A DNA stretch of 64,000 nucleotides from Gemmatimonadota bacterium (GCA_022826685.1 JAJDUL010000043.1:1-64000), one strand, 5' to 3'. Positions 1-8,252 are shown, numbered from the stretch's first letter. Numbers and translations are program-made. Notes: generated from the sequence alone by a model not told the origin.

Positions 1-497
1 GCCCGCCCGAGACCGATGATTCGCGGCAGGAGCCAGGCGACGCCCATGTCGGCGCCCGAGAGCCCGACCCGGGTGAACAGGTAGGCGATCTTCGCGGATT
101 CCGCCGCGATCCGCACGTCGCAGGCGGTCGCGATCACGGCCCCGGCCCCCGCAACGGTCCCGTTCAGGGCGCCGACGACGGGCCTGCCGCACTCCCGCAT
201 GGCGGCGATCAGGTCGCACGTCATCTGCGTAAATTCCAGCAGTTCGCCGGAGTCCATCTCGAGGAGCGGCCCGATGATGTCCCGCACATCGCCGCCCGTG
301 CAGAAGGCGGTGCCGGCCCCCGTGATCACGACCGCGCGGACCCCCGGTTCCCGGTCGAGCGCGCGGAAGGTGTTCCGGAGTTCGTCGTAGACCTCGAAGG
401 TCAGGGCGTTGCGCCGCTCGGGACGGTTCAGCGTGATCGTCGCGACGGAGGTCGCGGCATCGACCTCGTACAGGAATGAAGTCGGGTTCAGAGGCAC
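1..497 (-). CDS. Enoyl-CoA hydratase/isomerase family protein (partial, C-terminus off the edge)
   Basis: Crotonase-fold enzyme acting on enoyl-CoA thioesters in the cytoplasm. About 165 residues are visible and the C-terminus lies beyond base 1. The crotonase landmarks are present: LNRPERRNALTFE near the N-terminus, GTAFCTGGDVRD (first oxyanion-hole loop) and the NGTVAGAGAVIATACD block that forms the CoA-binding, oxyanion-hole helix. The start is a GTG at 495-497, chosen because a GGAAGGA ribosome-binding site sits just upstream; no better in-frame start was seen. It is the last visible gene of a leftward operon (creatininase, SDR, RidA-like, hydratase), 31 bp after the RidA-like gene. The exact substrate cannot be read. 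A dehydratase or isomerase of the same fold is equally possible. Confidence 0.85.
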   Translation of the reverse strand, partial: MPLNPTSFLYEVDAATSVATITLNRPERRNALTFEVYDELRNTFRALDREPGVRAVVITGAGTAFCTGGDVRDIIGPLLEMDSGELLEFTQMTCDLIAAMRECGRPVVGALNGTVAGAGAVIATACDVRIAAESAKIAYLFTRVGLSGADMGVAWLLPRIIGLGR

Positions 498-528
498 GGC
501 GCGCTTCCTTCCAGGGGGTGGTGCGGCG

Positions 529-963
529 TCACGGCACGACGGCGGTCGCCTCGATCTCGACCTGCGCGCCGACATCGACGAGCCCGCTGACCTCGACGAG
601 CGACATCGCGGGATAGTGCCGGCCCAGCCGGGCGCGCCACGCCGCCCCAAGCTCGGAACGCGCGTCCCGGTAGGCGGCGAGATCCGTCACGTAGATGGTC
701 ATCCGTCCGATGTGCGAAGCCTCTCCGCCAGCCGCCCGGACGACCGCCAGCACGCGATCGAGCGCGAGCGCGAACTGTGCGGCGAAGTCCGGGCTCTCGA
801 TGTCTCCGCCCGGTCCGGTCGCGGTCTGCCCGGCGACGAACAGCACGCGGCCTCCGGGAGGCGCGAGGAGTCCATGGTTCCAGCCCCGTGGCTCGCCCAG
901 CGCGGCCGGATTCAGGACCTCGAACGGATCGGTGCGGGCATCGGCCCCGCGGTCGGCGCTCAT
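529..963 (-). CDS. RidA/YjgF/Rid-family protein, atypical
   Basis: A 144-residue member of the Rid family, small trimeric proteins that in the RidA branch hydrolyse reactive enamines and imines, while other branches act as deaminases in catabolic pathways. It has the family signature LFVAGQTA near residue 41 and the terminal block ending VEIEATAVV. In canonical RidA an arginine follows Pro-Ala in the last conserved block; here that position is Met120 (HYPAMS), so the classical carboxylate-binding Arg is missing and true RidA deaminase activity is doubtful. The gene lies between an SDR and an enoyl-CoA hydratase on the same strand, which suggests a step on a nitrogen-containing CoA-linked intermediate rather than general imine detoxification. 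Length and fold signature are normal. Confidence 0.85.
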   Translation of the reverse strand: MSADRGADARTDPFEVLNPAALGEPRGWNHGLLAPPGGRVLFVAGQTATGPGGDIESPDFAAQFALALDRVLAVVRAAGGEASHIGRMTIYVTDLAAYRDARSELGAAWRARLGRHYPAMSLVEVSGLVDVGAQVEIEATAVVP

Positions 964-978
964 GCGGGCGTTCAGCGG

Positions 979-1758
979 CTAGACGGCCGATATGGCGCCG
1001 CCGTCCAGCACGACGGTCTGGCCGTTGATGCTCAGCGCTTCATCTTCGCACAGGAACGTGATCGACGCCGCGACCTCCCCGGGGGCGATGAGCCGCCGCT
1101 GCGGCGTCGTCGCAAGGATCGCGTCGAGGGCGTCCGCCTCTCCCATGTCCGTTCGCTTCACGATGTTCTCTATCGTCGCATCCGTCATCGGCGTGTCGAC
1201 GTAGCCGGGACAGACCGCGTTCACCGTGACCCCTGCCGCGGCCACTTCGGCGGCGGCGGAGCGCGTGAGCCCGAGAAGGGCGTGCTTCGACGCGGCGTAG
1301 CCCCCCATGTACCGCCCTCCCCGCAGCGCGGCGATCGAGGCCACGTTCACGATTCGGCCCCAGCCGCGTTCCACCATGCCCGGCAGCACGCGCTGCATCG
1401 CGAGGAGCGCGCCGGTCGCGTTGATGCGCCAAAGCCGTTCCCACTCCTCCAGCGCGAGCTTCACGACCGGGGCGGAACTCGCCACGCCGGCATTGTTCAC
1501 GAGGATGTCCACGGCTCCGAGCCGATCCGCGGCCTCGCCGCACAGGGCCTCCACGCTCGCCGGGTCCGACACGTCGCACGTCGCCGCCCACGCCTCTCCG
1601 CCACCGTCCCGAAGCTCGGCGGCGACGGCTTCGATCTCGGGCGTGCTCCGCGCCGCGAGCACGAGTCGGACGCCCCGGTCCGCCAGCGTCCGTGCGGTCG
1701 CGGCCCCGATGCCGCGTCCCCCGCCCGTGATGAGAGCGCCACGTCCGGCGAGACTCAC
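979..1758 (-). CDS. SDR family NAD(P)-dependent oxidoreductase
   Basis: Classical short-chain dehydrogenase/reductase of 259 residues. The cofactor motif is TGGGRGIG near residue 11, the structural NNAG occurs at about residue 87, and the catalytic Ser and Tyr-x3-Lys appear in NVASIAALRGG and GGYAASKHALLG. The VCPGYVDTPM block after the active site is typical of the FabG/3-hydroxyacyl dehydrogenase-like branch. The enzyme most likely oxidises or reduces a hydroxyacyl group; next to an enoyl-CoA hydratase it could serve as the 3-hydroxyacyl-CoA dehydrogenase of a beta-oxidation-like sequence, which is inference. Its ATG overlaps the stop of the upstream creatininase gene by 4 bases (ATGA), indicating translational coupling. 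It ends 15 bp before the RidA-like gene. Confidence 0.9.
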   Translation of the reverse strand: MSLAGRGALITGGGRGIGAATARTLADRGVRLVLAARSTPEIEAVAAELRDGGGEAWAATCDVSDPASVEALCGEAADRLGAVDILVNNAGVASSAPVVKLALEEWERLWRINATGALLAMQRVLPGMVERGWGRIVNVASIAALRGGRYMGGYAASKHALLGLTRSAAAEVAAAGVTVNAVCPGYVDTPMTDATIENIVKRTDMGEADALDAILATTPQRRLIAPGEVAASITFLCEDEALSINGQTVVLDGGAISAV

Positions 1759-2522
1759 GGCTCCTTCTCCTCTCCCAGGGCTTCTCCCACCGCTTCCGCG
1801 AGGATGTTTCCGAGCGTCTCAATGGTAGCACGTCCCTCTTCCGCCGTCGCCTGCGACGGGTAGCCGAAATAGGCCCGCACGCCGCCCGCCTCCGCGAAGT
1901 CGCCGAGTCCGTCCCTGATCGCGGCGGAGAGGGAGACCGGATTGTCCTCCAGTTCGCGCATGATTTTCTTGCGCACGCGCCCGGGGCCGCGGGCGAGAAC
2001 GATCGAACCCTCGTACTGCCCGGCGTGACAGGCCCCGCTCCGGAACTCCTCCGTAAGCCGGCTTCCCCACGGCCGGCGCGTGACGTCCGGAAACACGACG
2101 CGAACGGCGTCCCGCTCGCCGACCGCCGCGGTCGCCGCCCGAAGCGCCTCGAGGTGAGCGGGGTCGAAGTGTGCGTTCGCGATCGCCAGGGTAGCGATCC
2201 CGGCCCGGCCCAGGCTGGCGGCGATGTCGACGACGAGGGCGGTGAACGTCGCGGTCCCGATGTCGATCGTACCGGGGAAGCTCGCGGCGAAGCCGGCGGG
2301 CGTGTACCGGAGGCCGTCGAGCAGCACGATCTCCAGGCCGCGAGCCGAGAGTCGCCGCGCACCGGCTTCCGCCATCGCTTCCGCGATGATGACGTCGGTG
2401 TCGAGAGGCAGATGGGGGCCGTGCGCTTCGGTGGCTCCCACGGGCAGGATGGCGACCGTTCGATCGAGGTCGAGCGCCCCGACCTCCTCCCACGTGAGGT
2501 CCGAAAGCCTGTACAGAGTCAT
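1755..2522 (-). CDS. Creatininase family protein (amidohydrolase)
   Basis: A 255-residue member of the creatininase family, metal-dependent cyclic-amide or formamide hydrolases (creatinine amidohydrolase, FAPy deformylase and relatives). The metal-binding signature Glu-x-His-Gly-x-His-Leu-Pro with a following Thr-Asp is seen as GATEAHGPHLPLDTD around residue 30, and further metal or substrate residues in NAHFDPAHLEAL and GACHAGQYEGS. It is the first gene of the leftward operon, and its start at 2522 faces the CoA-ligase gene, so 2523-2663 must hold promoters for both directions. Within this operon a role in hydrolysing an amide of a catabolic intermediate is plausible; creatinine itself is only one family substrate. 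Substrate unknown. Confidence 0.88.
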   Translation of the reverse strand: MTLYRLSDLTWEEVGALDLDRTVAILPVGATEAHGPHLPLDTDVIIAEAMAEAGARRLSARGLEIVLLDGLRYTPAGFAASFPGTIDIGTATFTALVVDIAASLGRAGIATLAIANAHFDPAHLEALRAATAAVGERDAVRVVFPDVTRRPWGSRLTEEFRSGACHAGQYEGSIVLARGPGRVRKKIMRELEDNPVSLSAAIRDGLGDFAEAGGVRAYFGYPSQATAEEGRATIETLGNILAEAVGEALGEEKEP

Positions 2523-2577
2523 GGAATCTCGCTACGCCGTGCCGGGGAGGGGCGCAAGGCCGGGAGGATCGCGTCGG

Positions 2578-2606
2578 TTGTAGACGCGCCGGGCCGCGCA
2601 TACCGT
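2578..2606 (+). promoter_or_regulatory. Putative sigma70-type promoter of the CoA-ligase gene
   Basis: A TTGTAG hexamer at 2578-2583 is followed by exactly 17 bp and TACCGT at 2601-2606, 57 bp upstream of the CoA-ligase ATG. The same TTGTAG-17 bp arrangement precedes both dimethylformamidase-like genes farther along, which supports the reading. No transcription start is known. Confidence 0.45.
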
Positions 2607-2663
2607 GCGAGACCCGGGCCTGACCCCGGACCGCCCCCGGACGACCCCCGCCGACGGAGCCCG

Positions 2664-4313
2664 ATGCGAGCCGCCGTTCCGCAGCCGATCTTCGATCCGC
2701 CCGAGCGCTTCAACATCGCCGAGTACTTCCTGGGCGACCGCATCCGGGAGGGGCGGGGCGGCCGCCGTGCGCTCCTCACCGACGGGGGCGAGACGACCTA
2801 TGCCGAGGTCGACGCGCTCGCGAACCGCTACGGACACCTCCTGCGCCGCGCCGGCGTGCGGCCGGAGGAGCGGGTCCTCATCGCGCTTCCGGACGGACCG
2901 GACTTCGTCGGCGCCCTCTTCGGCACGCTGCGGATCGGCGCCGTGGGCGTCATGCTGAACCCGTACCTCCGGCGCGACGAGATCTCGTACTTCTTCCGTT
3001 ACACGCGCGGCGCCGTCCTGCTCGTGGATTCCGGCCGCGCGGACGCCTTCCGCGAAGCCGCGTCTCCCGGTGTTGACGACGCCGGAGCCGGATCCGCGAC
3101 GAAGGCCGGGGAGGGGGTTAGTTGGGCCGAAGAGATCTCCGCCCCTCGCGAAACGTTCGTCGTGGACCGGCCGCGGTTCAGGGAGCGTCTGCACGGCCAA
3201 CCGGCGACGCTGGACCCGTTCCCCACTCACCGGCACGATCCCGCCCTCTGGCTGTTCAGCGGAGGAACGACGGGACGTCCGAAAGGCGTCGTGCAAACGC
3301 ACGCCTCGTTCGCGAATACGACGGAGTGTTACGGCAAGCGGGTGCTGGGCCTGACGGAGGACGACATCACGCTCTCCGTCCCCAAGCTGTTCTTCGGATA
3401 CGCCACCGGGTCCAACCTCTTCTTCCCCTTCTCGGTCGGCGCGACGGCGGCCCTCTTCCCGGAACGCTGCACGCCCGAGGTCCTCTTCCATCGCATCGAG
3501 ACGTTTCGCCCGACGATACTCGTCAACGTCCCCACCATGATCCGGCTCATGGTGGCGCAGCCGGACGCCGCCGGCCGCGACCTGTCCTCCCTCCGCTTGG
3601 CGACTTCGGCGGGCGAGGCGCTGCCGCCCGAGCTTCACCGGCGCTGGCGCGACACGTGGGGCGTACCGCTCCTGGACGGGCTGGGGACGGCGGAGATGTG
3701 GCACATCTTCCTGAGCAATCGCCCGGAGGAGGTTGATCCCGGGACCCTGGGCCGGGTCGTCCCCGGCTTCGACGTGCGGGTCTGCGACGACGAAGGCCGT
3801 GAGCTGCCGGATGGCGAAGTAGGCTGGCTCCGGGTCCGCGGGGGATCCCGGGCTCTGGGTTACTGGCAGCGGGCGGACGCGACGGCGGAGGCGTTCCGGG
3901 GCGAGTGGTACGTATCCGGAGACATGGTCGTCCGCGACGAACGGGGCGTCTTCCGCTACTGCGGGCGCGGCGACGACATGCTGAAGGTAAAGGGGAAATG
4001 GTTGTCGCCCGGCGAGGTGGAGGACTGCCTGCTGCAGCACGCGGCCGTGGCGGACGCGGCCGTGGTCGGCGTCCCGGGCCGCGACGGGCTCGTGCAGCCG
4101 GTGGCCTGGATCGTACCGGCCGAGACGAACGCCGCCGCCACCGGACTCGCGGCGACGCTGCAGGCATTCGTGGCCTCGCGCCTGGCGTCGTACAAGGCGC
4201 CGGCCGCCGTCAACGTCGTGGACGCGCTCCCCCGCACGCACCTGGGAAAGGTCGACCGCGCGGCGCTCCGCGAGACCGCGGAGCGGGTCAGCCGTCGCCG
4301 AGGAGCGCCATGA
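2664..4313 (+). CDS. Benzoate--CoA ligase family protein (acyl/aryl-CoA synthetase)
   Basis: A 549-residue ANL-superfamily enzyme that activates an acid through an acyl-AMP to its CoA thioester. The start is the ATG at 2664 (MRAAVPQPIFDPP); the reading frame stays open upstream but that part is not protein-like. The AMP-binding P-loop LFSGGTTGRPKG lies near residue 195, followed by the block ITLSVPKLFFGYATGSN that is characteristic of benzoate-CoA ligases. The adenylate motifs GLGTAEMWHIFLS and YVSGD follow, and the catalytic lysine is in PRTHLGKVDRAAL near the C-terminus. Benzoate, 2-aminobenzoate and related aryl acids are the likeliest substrates. It diverges from an operon with enoyl-CoA hydratase, SDR, RidA-like and creatininase genes. 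Its last 26 bp overlap the end of the convergent DUF1015 gene. Confidence 0.9.
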   Translation: MRAAVPQPIFDPPERFNIAEYFLGDRIREGRGGRRALLTDGGETTYAEVDALANRYGHLLRRAGVRPEERVLIALPDGPDFVGALFGTLRIGAVGVMLNPYLRRDEISYFFRYTRGAVLLVDSGRADAFREAASPGVDDAGAGSATKAGEGVSWAEEISAPRETFVVDRPRFRERLHGQPATLDPFPTHRHDPALWLFSGGTTGRPKGVVQTHASFANTTECYGKRVLGLTEDDITLSVPKLFFGYATGSNLFFPFSVGATAALFPERCTPEVLFHRIETFRPTILVNVPTMIRLMVAQPDAAGRDLSSLRLATSAGEALPPELHRRWRDTWGVPLLDGLGTAEMWHIFLSNRPEEVDPGTLGRVVPGFDVRVCDDEGRELPDGEVGWLRVRGGSRALGYWQRADATAEAFRGEWYVSGDMVVRDERGVFRYCGRGDDMLKVKGKWLSPGEVEDCLLQHAAVADAAVVGVPGRDGLVQPVAWIVPAETNAAATGLAATLQAFVASRLASYKAPAAVNVVDALPRTHLGKVDRAALRETAERVSRRRGAP

Positions 4314-5532
4314 CGAGTCCGCTGCGGATCTTGGGCTCGAACCAGGTCGACTTGGGGGGCATCATCCGACGCTGCCGACAGACCGCGACAAACTGGTCCA
4401 TGGTCACGGCGGGCAGCGTGACGGCCATGTCGGCGCGACCCCCGTCCACTTCGGCCGCGAGCCACGCCGCGTCCCGGTTGGCGCCGACGAAGGTGAGCCG
4501 CTCGTCGGCCGCATCGGGGATGCCCAGATCCGCGAAGAGCGTCCGCTGCACGATGTCGTGGTCGATGGAGGCCGCAGCGTCCGCCTCGTCGTAGACGCCG
4601 GCCCGCGGCAAGGCGCGCCGCCAACCCCCGTCCGCCGTGTACACGCCGATCACATGTGTCTCTTCCGGCTGCAGGGGCCCGTCTCCGGCCAGCGACACGT
4701 CGAACGAGCGCGCCAGCGCCGACTCCACCGACGCGCCGCGGTCGCCGGGGAGCCGGGCCAGCCGGTTGTAGGGGGAGATCCCCATCCGGTCGGCCGGAAA
4801 GAACACCGCGAGAAAGGACTCGTGTCCGAGCATGGCCGCAGCGGCGCTCCGGTGGTTCCCGTCGGCCACGTACGCTTCCGGCTGGTCCGCCAGAAGGCGC
4901 TGCAGACGCGTCACCGCCCCCGGCTCCGCGACGAGCCAGATGCGATGCGTCGTCCCGAGGTGCCCCTCCACCTCGAAGTCGGCCGCCGTTTCGTCGGCGT
5001 GGCGCTCGAGCGCCGCCGCGAACGCCCCCGACGCGTCGGGTACCGCGTTGTTGACGGTCCCGATGATGGCGCCGGTCGCCTCGATCAGCCGTGCCCGTCC
5101 CCTCGCCTTGGGCGGGCGGACTCCCTCGTTGCGGATAATCGGCCCGTCCGGCGCCGCCTCCGTCCGGATCTCGGCCGCGCGCGCCAGCCCCCCGAGGCCG
5201 ATCTGGCGCACGCCGGGGCGCGGCGGATCCACGATCTCATAGATGTACAGGGTCCTCTGCACCTCGTGCGTGAGCGGGGAGGCGCGCAGGCGCTCGAAGT
5301 TGCGGCGCGCCCGCGCGAGCGACTCCTCCGAGTCTCCCCTCAGGATCCGGTCCGGGCTCGCCACGGCGCAGTGCGCCATGGTGACGCTCAGCACCGAGTC
5401 CGGCGCGTCCCGAATGGCTTCCCAGATCTCGTGGTCCCCCTGAAACTCGTCGTAGTTGAGCGCGGAGACGCGGCGCGCGGCCGCCGAGTCGACGGGCACG
5501 AGCGCGCGGCGGATGGGGCGTATCGTGAGCAT
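4288..5532 (-). CDS. DUF1015 family protein
   Basis: A 414-residue cytoplasmic protein matching the DUF1015 family, whose biochemical function is not established. Recognisable blocks are the N-terminal IRPIRRALVPVDSAAARRVSALNYD segment in shortened form, the central YVADGNHRSAAAAML near residue 235 that forms the strongest family signature, and the C-terminal RRMMPPKSTWFEPKIRSGL tail. The ATG at 5530-5532 starts MLTIRPIR; the longer open frame upstream reads as non-protein. The gene converges on the CoA-ligase gene with a 26-bp overlap of the two stops and has no clear operon partner. The DGNHR motif suggests a nucleotide- or phosphate-binding enzyme, but that is a guess. Confidence 0.88.
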   Translation of the reverse strand: MLTIRPIRRALVPVDSAAARRVSALNYDEFQGDHEIWEAIRDAPDSVLSVTMAHCAVASPDRILRGDSEESLARARRNFERLRASPLTHEVQRTLYIYEIVDPPRPGVRQIGLGGLARAAEIRTEAAPDGPIIRNEGVRPPKARGRARLIEATGAIIGTVNNAVPDASGAFAAALERHADETAADFEVEGHLGTTHRIWLVAEPGAVTRLQRLLADQPEAYVADGNHRSAAAAMLGHESFLAVFFPADRMGISPYNRLARLPGDRGASVESALARSFDVSLAGDGPLQPEETHVIGVYTADGGWRRALPRAGVYDEADAAASIDHDIVQRTLFADLGIPDAADERLTFVGANRDAAWLAAEVDGGRADMAVTLPAVTMDQFVAVCRQRRMMPPKSTWFEPKIRSGLVMALLGDG

Positions 5533-5751
5533 TTCGCAACGAACCGGGTTCGAGTATCGAGTCGGCGCACGGTTGACCTCGCCAAGACCCTGCCAACCGG
5601 TGACATCCCGCGCAACGCCCGGCAGTCCGTGGACGCGATCCGCGTGAGCGGAACCCCGCGGGACCGGGCGGGTAGGCGGCTTCTTCGAAACCGGTGGCGC
5701 GTCTGCGGAAAGTCCGCGGCTTTGCGTCCAGCCATCACGTTGAGGATAGCC

Positions 5752-6270
5752 ATGAGATCGCGAACAATACTCTCCCTCGCCCTCCTCCTGGGCGGCGCGG
5801 CCGCGTGCGAACGGGACGGAAACCCGTACGGCGCCGCGTGGCGAGACGCCCAGTCCAATCTCGTCGGGGCGTACCGCCCGCTCACCAGCCTCTCGATCGT
5901 AAGCAATCTGCCGGACGACTTCCGCGCGCTGCCCCCGGGGGGAGACCTCCGGCTCGTCTTCGGATCCAGCGGGGATTTCACGGGCTGGGTGATCCTGCCG
6001 TCGCAGATAGCGGGAGAAACCGGTCTGAACGCGAGGCTGAACGGTTCCTGGGACTATGACCGGTCCACCCGACAAGTCACGCTGCGCGTGGCCGCCACGG
6101 ACTCGGCGGCGGCGTTCGAACTGACCCTGCAGGCGACGTCCTTCGACGGCTGGGTTCGGCTCCAGGGTGCAGGCGAAATCGATGGGCAGCTGGTCCACGT
6201 GGATCTCGGCAAGCCGACTCCGAGAACCCCGGGAACCAACGGCGGTGGCGGTGGACCCATGTCGGTTTGA
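5752..6270 (+). CDS. Putative lipoprotein, NPYG paralogue 1
   Basis: A 172-residue predicted lipoprotein: a short positively charged N-terminus (MRSRTI), a hydrophobic segment LSLALLLGG and a lipobox AAAC with the cysteine near residue 19, so it is probably anchored to a membrane facing the periplasm. The mature part begins CERDGNPYG and contains alternating beta-strand-like segments (RLVFGSS, GSWDYD, RQVTLRV, GWVRLQGAGEIDG) followed by a glycine-rich tail. It is paralogous to the next gene: both share a Cys-Glu-x-Asp-x-Asn-Pro-Tyr-Gly start, the GAYRPL block, LRLVFGS and the LQ(A/V)T..D.WVR.QG block. No family was recognised. The start was chosen to give the signal peptide; it lies 219 bp from the divergent DUF1015 gene. 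Confidence 0.75.
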   Translation: MRSRTILSLALLLGGAAACERDGNPYGAAWRDAQSNLVGAYRPLTSLSIVSNLPDDFRALPPGGDLRLVFGSSGDFTGWVILPSQIAGETGLNARLNGSWDYDRSTRQVTLRVAATDSAAAFELTLQATSFDGWVRLQGAGEIDGQLVHVDLGKPTPRTPGTNGGGGGPMSV

Positions 6271-6430
6271 ACGGCACCGGCGGGACTCCCCGCGCCTGAC
6301 GGGCTGACGGCGGGTTGCCCGCGAGAGGCCGGAGCGTTTCTTATCAAGAGGAGTGTCGCGTCCCCCCGGCCGGCTCGGCCGTGTCCGGGGGGAGGGCGGC
6401 ATACTGATCGAAACCAGTGCTGGAGGCTTC

Positions 6431-6979
6431 ATGAGATCCCTGCGGGTCCGGAACATGGTGTGCGCGGCCACGGTCGCCACCTTCGCCGGCGGCATGGCGG
6501 CGTGCGAATTCGACAACAATCCGTACGGGCCCGCATACCGAACGGTCCATCACACCATCGTCGGCGCTTACCGGCCCCTCGAACTCCTCCGGCGCGAGGT
6601 GCCGGATCTTCCCGACGACTTCCAGCCTCTCCCCGCCGGTTCGGATGTTCGTCTTGTCTTCGGGTCTATCCAGAACCTGAGTTCACGGATCACGCTGACC
6701 GGATTCGGGCCGGGCGGTACGACCCTCGACACCCGGCTCTACGGTTCGTGGGAGTACGACGTCAATGCGCGGCGGATTACGATGAAGATCGACCCCACGG
6801 CGACGAGCGCCGGGTTCGAGACGGTGCTCCAGGTGACGCTTCTCGATCGCTGGGTCCGTATACAGGGCGTCGCGGAGATCGGCGGTCGCCTTGTGCCTCT
6901 GGATCTGGGCAAGTCGCTCTTCGATCCGATCGAGGGCGGCGGTGGAGGTGGTCCGGCGAACCGCGTTTCGGCGCGGTAA
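6431..6979 (+). CDS. Putative lipoprotein, NPYG paralogue 2
   Basis: A 182-residue predicted lipoprotein with N-terminal MRSLRVRN, hydrophobic ATVATFAGG and lipobox MAAC. The mature protein starts CEFDNNPYG and repeats the pattern of the gene 160 bp upstream: GAYRPLELL, LPDDFQPLP, VRLVFGS, LYGSWEYD, LQVTLLDRWVRIQGVAEIGG and a poly-glycine C-terminus. The two proteins are clearly diverged tandem duplicates. Function is unknown; the repeated strand pattern would fit a small beta-sandwich or lipocalin-like fold, which is only an impression. The gene is followed 19 bp later by the DUF6065 gene in the same direction and may share its transcript. Confidence 0.75.
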   Translation: MRSLRVRNMVCAATVATFAGGMAACEFDNNPYGPAYRTVHHTIVGAYRPLELLRREVPDLPDDFQPLPAGSDVRLVFGSIQNLSSRITLTGFGPGGTTLDTRLYGSWEYDVNARRITMKIDPTATSAGFETVLQVTLLDRWVRIQGVAEIGGRLVPLDLGKSLFDPIEGGGGGGPANRVSAR

Positions 6980-6998
6980 GGCGTACGGCGGCCCGGCG

Positions 6999-7775
6999 GT
7001 GGCGAAGAAGGCGAAGGCGCGGCCCCGATCCGCGCGCGGCATCGAACTTACGGCGTTTCGGGTCGCGGAGACCGCCCTCGACATCGAGACTGGCGACCAG
7101 CGTCGCGAGTGGATGGACGAGACGCCCGACCGCTTCGCCTACCGCTGCCTGCCGCTCCTCATCGCGAACCAGGCCGGCTGGGATCTGCTCTGTCCGACGA
7201 AGTTCTGGCTTCGCTGGGACGGCGGGGTCGGGTTGGAGTCCATCCGTTTTCGCTGGGAGGACGAACCGCACCCGGCCATCTCGAGCCATTTCGGGAGCGG
7301 CGTCGTGACGTTCACGCCCGGCTACCTGTTCCGCACCACGAAGGGCCACAACCTCTGGGCGCGAGGCTGCCCCAACCTTCCCAAGGACGGCATCGTTCCG
7401 CTCGACGGGATCATCGAGACGGACTGGGCCCCGTTCTCGTTTACGATGAACTGGAAGGTCACGCGGCCCAAGCACTGGATCCGCTTCGACGAGGGAGAGC
7501 CCATCTGCCGGATCCTCCCCATGCCGCGGCACTATCTCGAGAACGCGCGCCCCCGCACGCGAGAGCTGTGGGACGACAGGCTCGTCGCCCGGCAGTACAC
7601 GGAATGGAACGAGTCCAGAGCCCAGTTCATTGAGGACCTCCACGCCCGGGACGAAGAGGCGGTTCAAGAGGGCTGGCAGCGGACGTACATTCGCGGCCAG
7701 AACATGCGCGGCATGCGGATGCAGGACCACCAGACGAAACTCCGGCTTCGCGATTTCCTGTCTGTAGGGAAATAG
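6999..7775 (+). CDS. DUF6065 family protein
   Basis: A cytoplasmic-looking protein of about 258 residues if the GTG at 6999 is used; the frame is open farther upstream but overlaps the lipoprotein gene there. I recognise the DUF6065 pattern: [18 protein letters not shown], then [18 protein letters not shown], a beta-rich centre ([19 protein letters not shown]) and a [15 protein letters not shown] block. The C-terminal part is charged and helical ([21 protein letters not shown]). Members occur widely in bacteria with no assigned activity, some near biosynthetic clusters. No signal peptide or catalytic motif is visible. A weak ribosome-binding site makes the exact start uncertain. The next gene, a cold-shock protein, is probably transcribed separately. 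Confidence 0.75.
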   Translation: MAKKAKARPRSARGIELTAFRVAETALDIETGDQRREWMDETPDRFAYRCLPLLIANQAGWDLLCPTKFWLRWDGGVGLESIRFRWEDEPHPAISSHFGSGVVTFTPGYLFRTTKGHNLWARGCPNLPKDGIVPLDGIIETDWAPFSFTMNWKVTRPKHWIRFDEGEPICRILPMPRHYLENARPRTRELWDDRLVARQYTEWNESRAQFIEDLHARDEEAVQEGWQRTYIRGQNMRGMRMQDHQTKLRLRDFLSVGK

Positions 7776-7927
7776 GCGCATCCCGCCCGGCGCATGGACA
7801 ACCGCAAATCGGCTGTGTATTCTGGGCTCCGGAAGACGCGAACCGGATCAGGTTCGCCGGCATTGTGGTCGGCATGTGCGGCAAAGCCCGTACTCTCGGC
7901 GACACCAATACCTTCAGGAGCACGGGC

Positions 7928-8140
7928 ATGCGCAGAAGCGGCACAGTCAAGTGGTTCAACGATCAGAAGGGCTTCGGGTTCATCGCGCTCGATGATGGAT
8001 CCGCGGAGGTCTTCGTTCACCACACGGCGATCCAGGCGGACGGTTTTCGGAGTCTGGCGGAAGGTGAGAAGGTCGAACTCGATGTCGTCGACGGACCGAA
8101 GGGTCCCAAGGCCGAGAACGTGGTCAAGCAGGCCTACTGA
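7928..8140 (+). CDS. Cold-shock domain protein (CspA family)
   Basis: A 70-residue single cold-shock domain protein that binds single-stranded RNA or DNA and acts as an RNA chaperone. The RNA-binding motifs RNP1 (KGFGFI) and RNP2 (VFVHH) follow the family start GTVKWFN. The start ATG at 7928 gives [10 protein letters not shown]; an upstream in-frame start would add a non-conserved leader of 21 residues that lies in the probable 5' untranslated region. The long upstream region (7776-7927) without coding potential is compatible with the structured leader that many csp transcripts carry, though no specific element was recognised. A strong intrinsic terminator follows at 8188-8218. Confidence 0.95.
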   Translation: MRRSGTVKWFNDQKGFGFIALDDGSAEVFVHHTAIQADGFRSLAEGEKVELDVVDGPKGPKAENVVKQAY

Positions 8141-8187
8141 TCCGCCGGTAGCATCGCGCATCGCGTTGAGAGGCACGTAGAAGGAAG

Positions 8188-8218
8188 GGGGCGTCCGGGA
8201 TGGGACGCCCCTTTTTTT
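8188..8218 (+). terminator. Intrinsic terminator of the cold-shock gene
   Basis: A perfect 9-bp stem (GGGGCGTCC at 8188-8196 with GGACGCCCC at 8203-8211), a 6-nt loop and a run of seven T at 8212-8218. It lies 48 bp after the cold-shock stop codon and is the clearest rho-independent terminator in the window. Confidence 0.9.
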
Positions 8219-8252
8219 GGTGGCCTCGCGCCCTCCACCACCACCACATCCG

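Noticed and set aside
2025-2663. Upstream extension of the CoA-ligase frame
   Set aside because: It runs antisense through the creatininase gene and reads as non-protein; the ATG at 2664 starts the conserved sequence.
4558-5751. Upstream extension of the first lipoprotein frame
   Set aside because: Antisense to the DUF1015 gene. The real start with signal peptide is at 5752.
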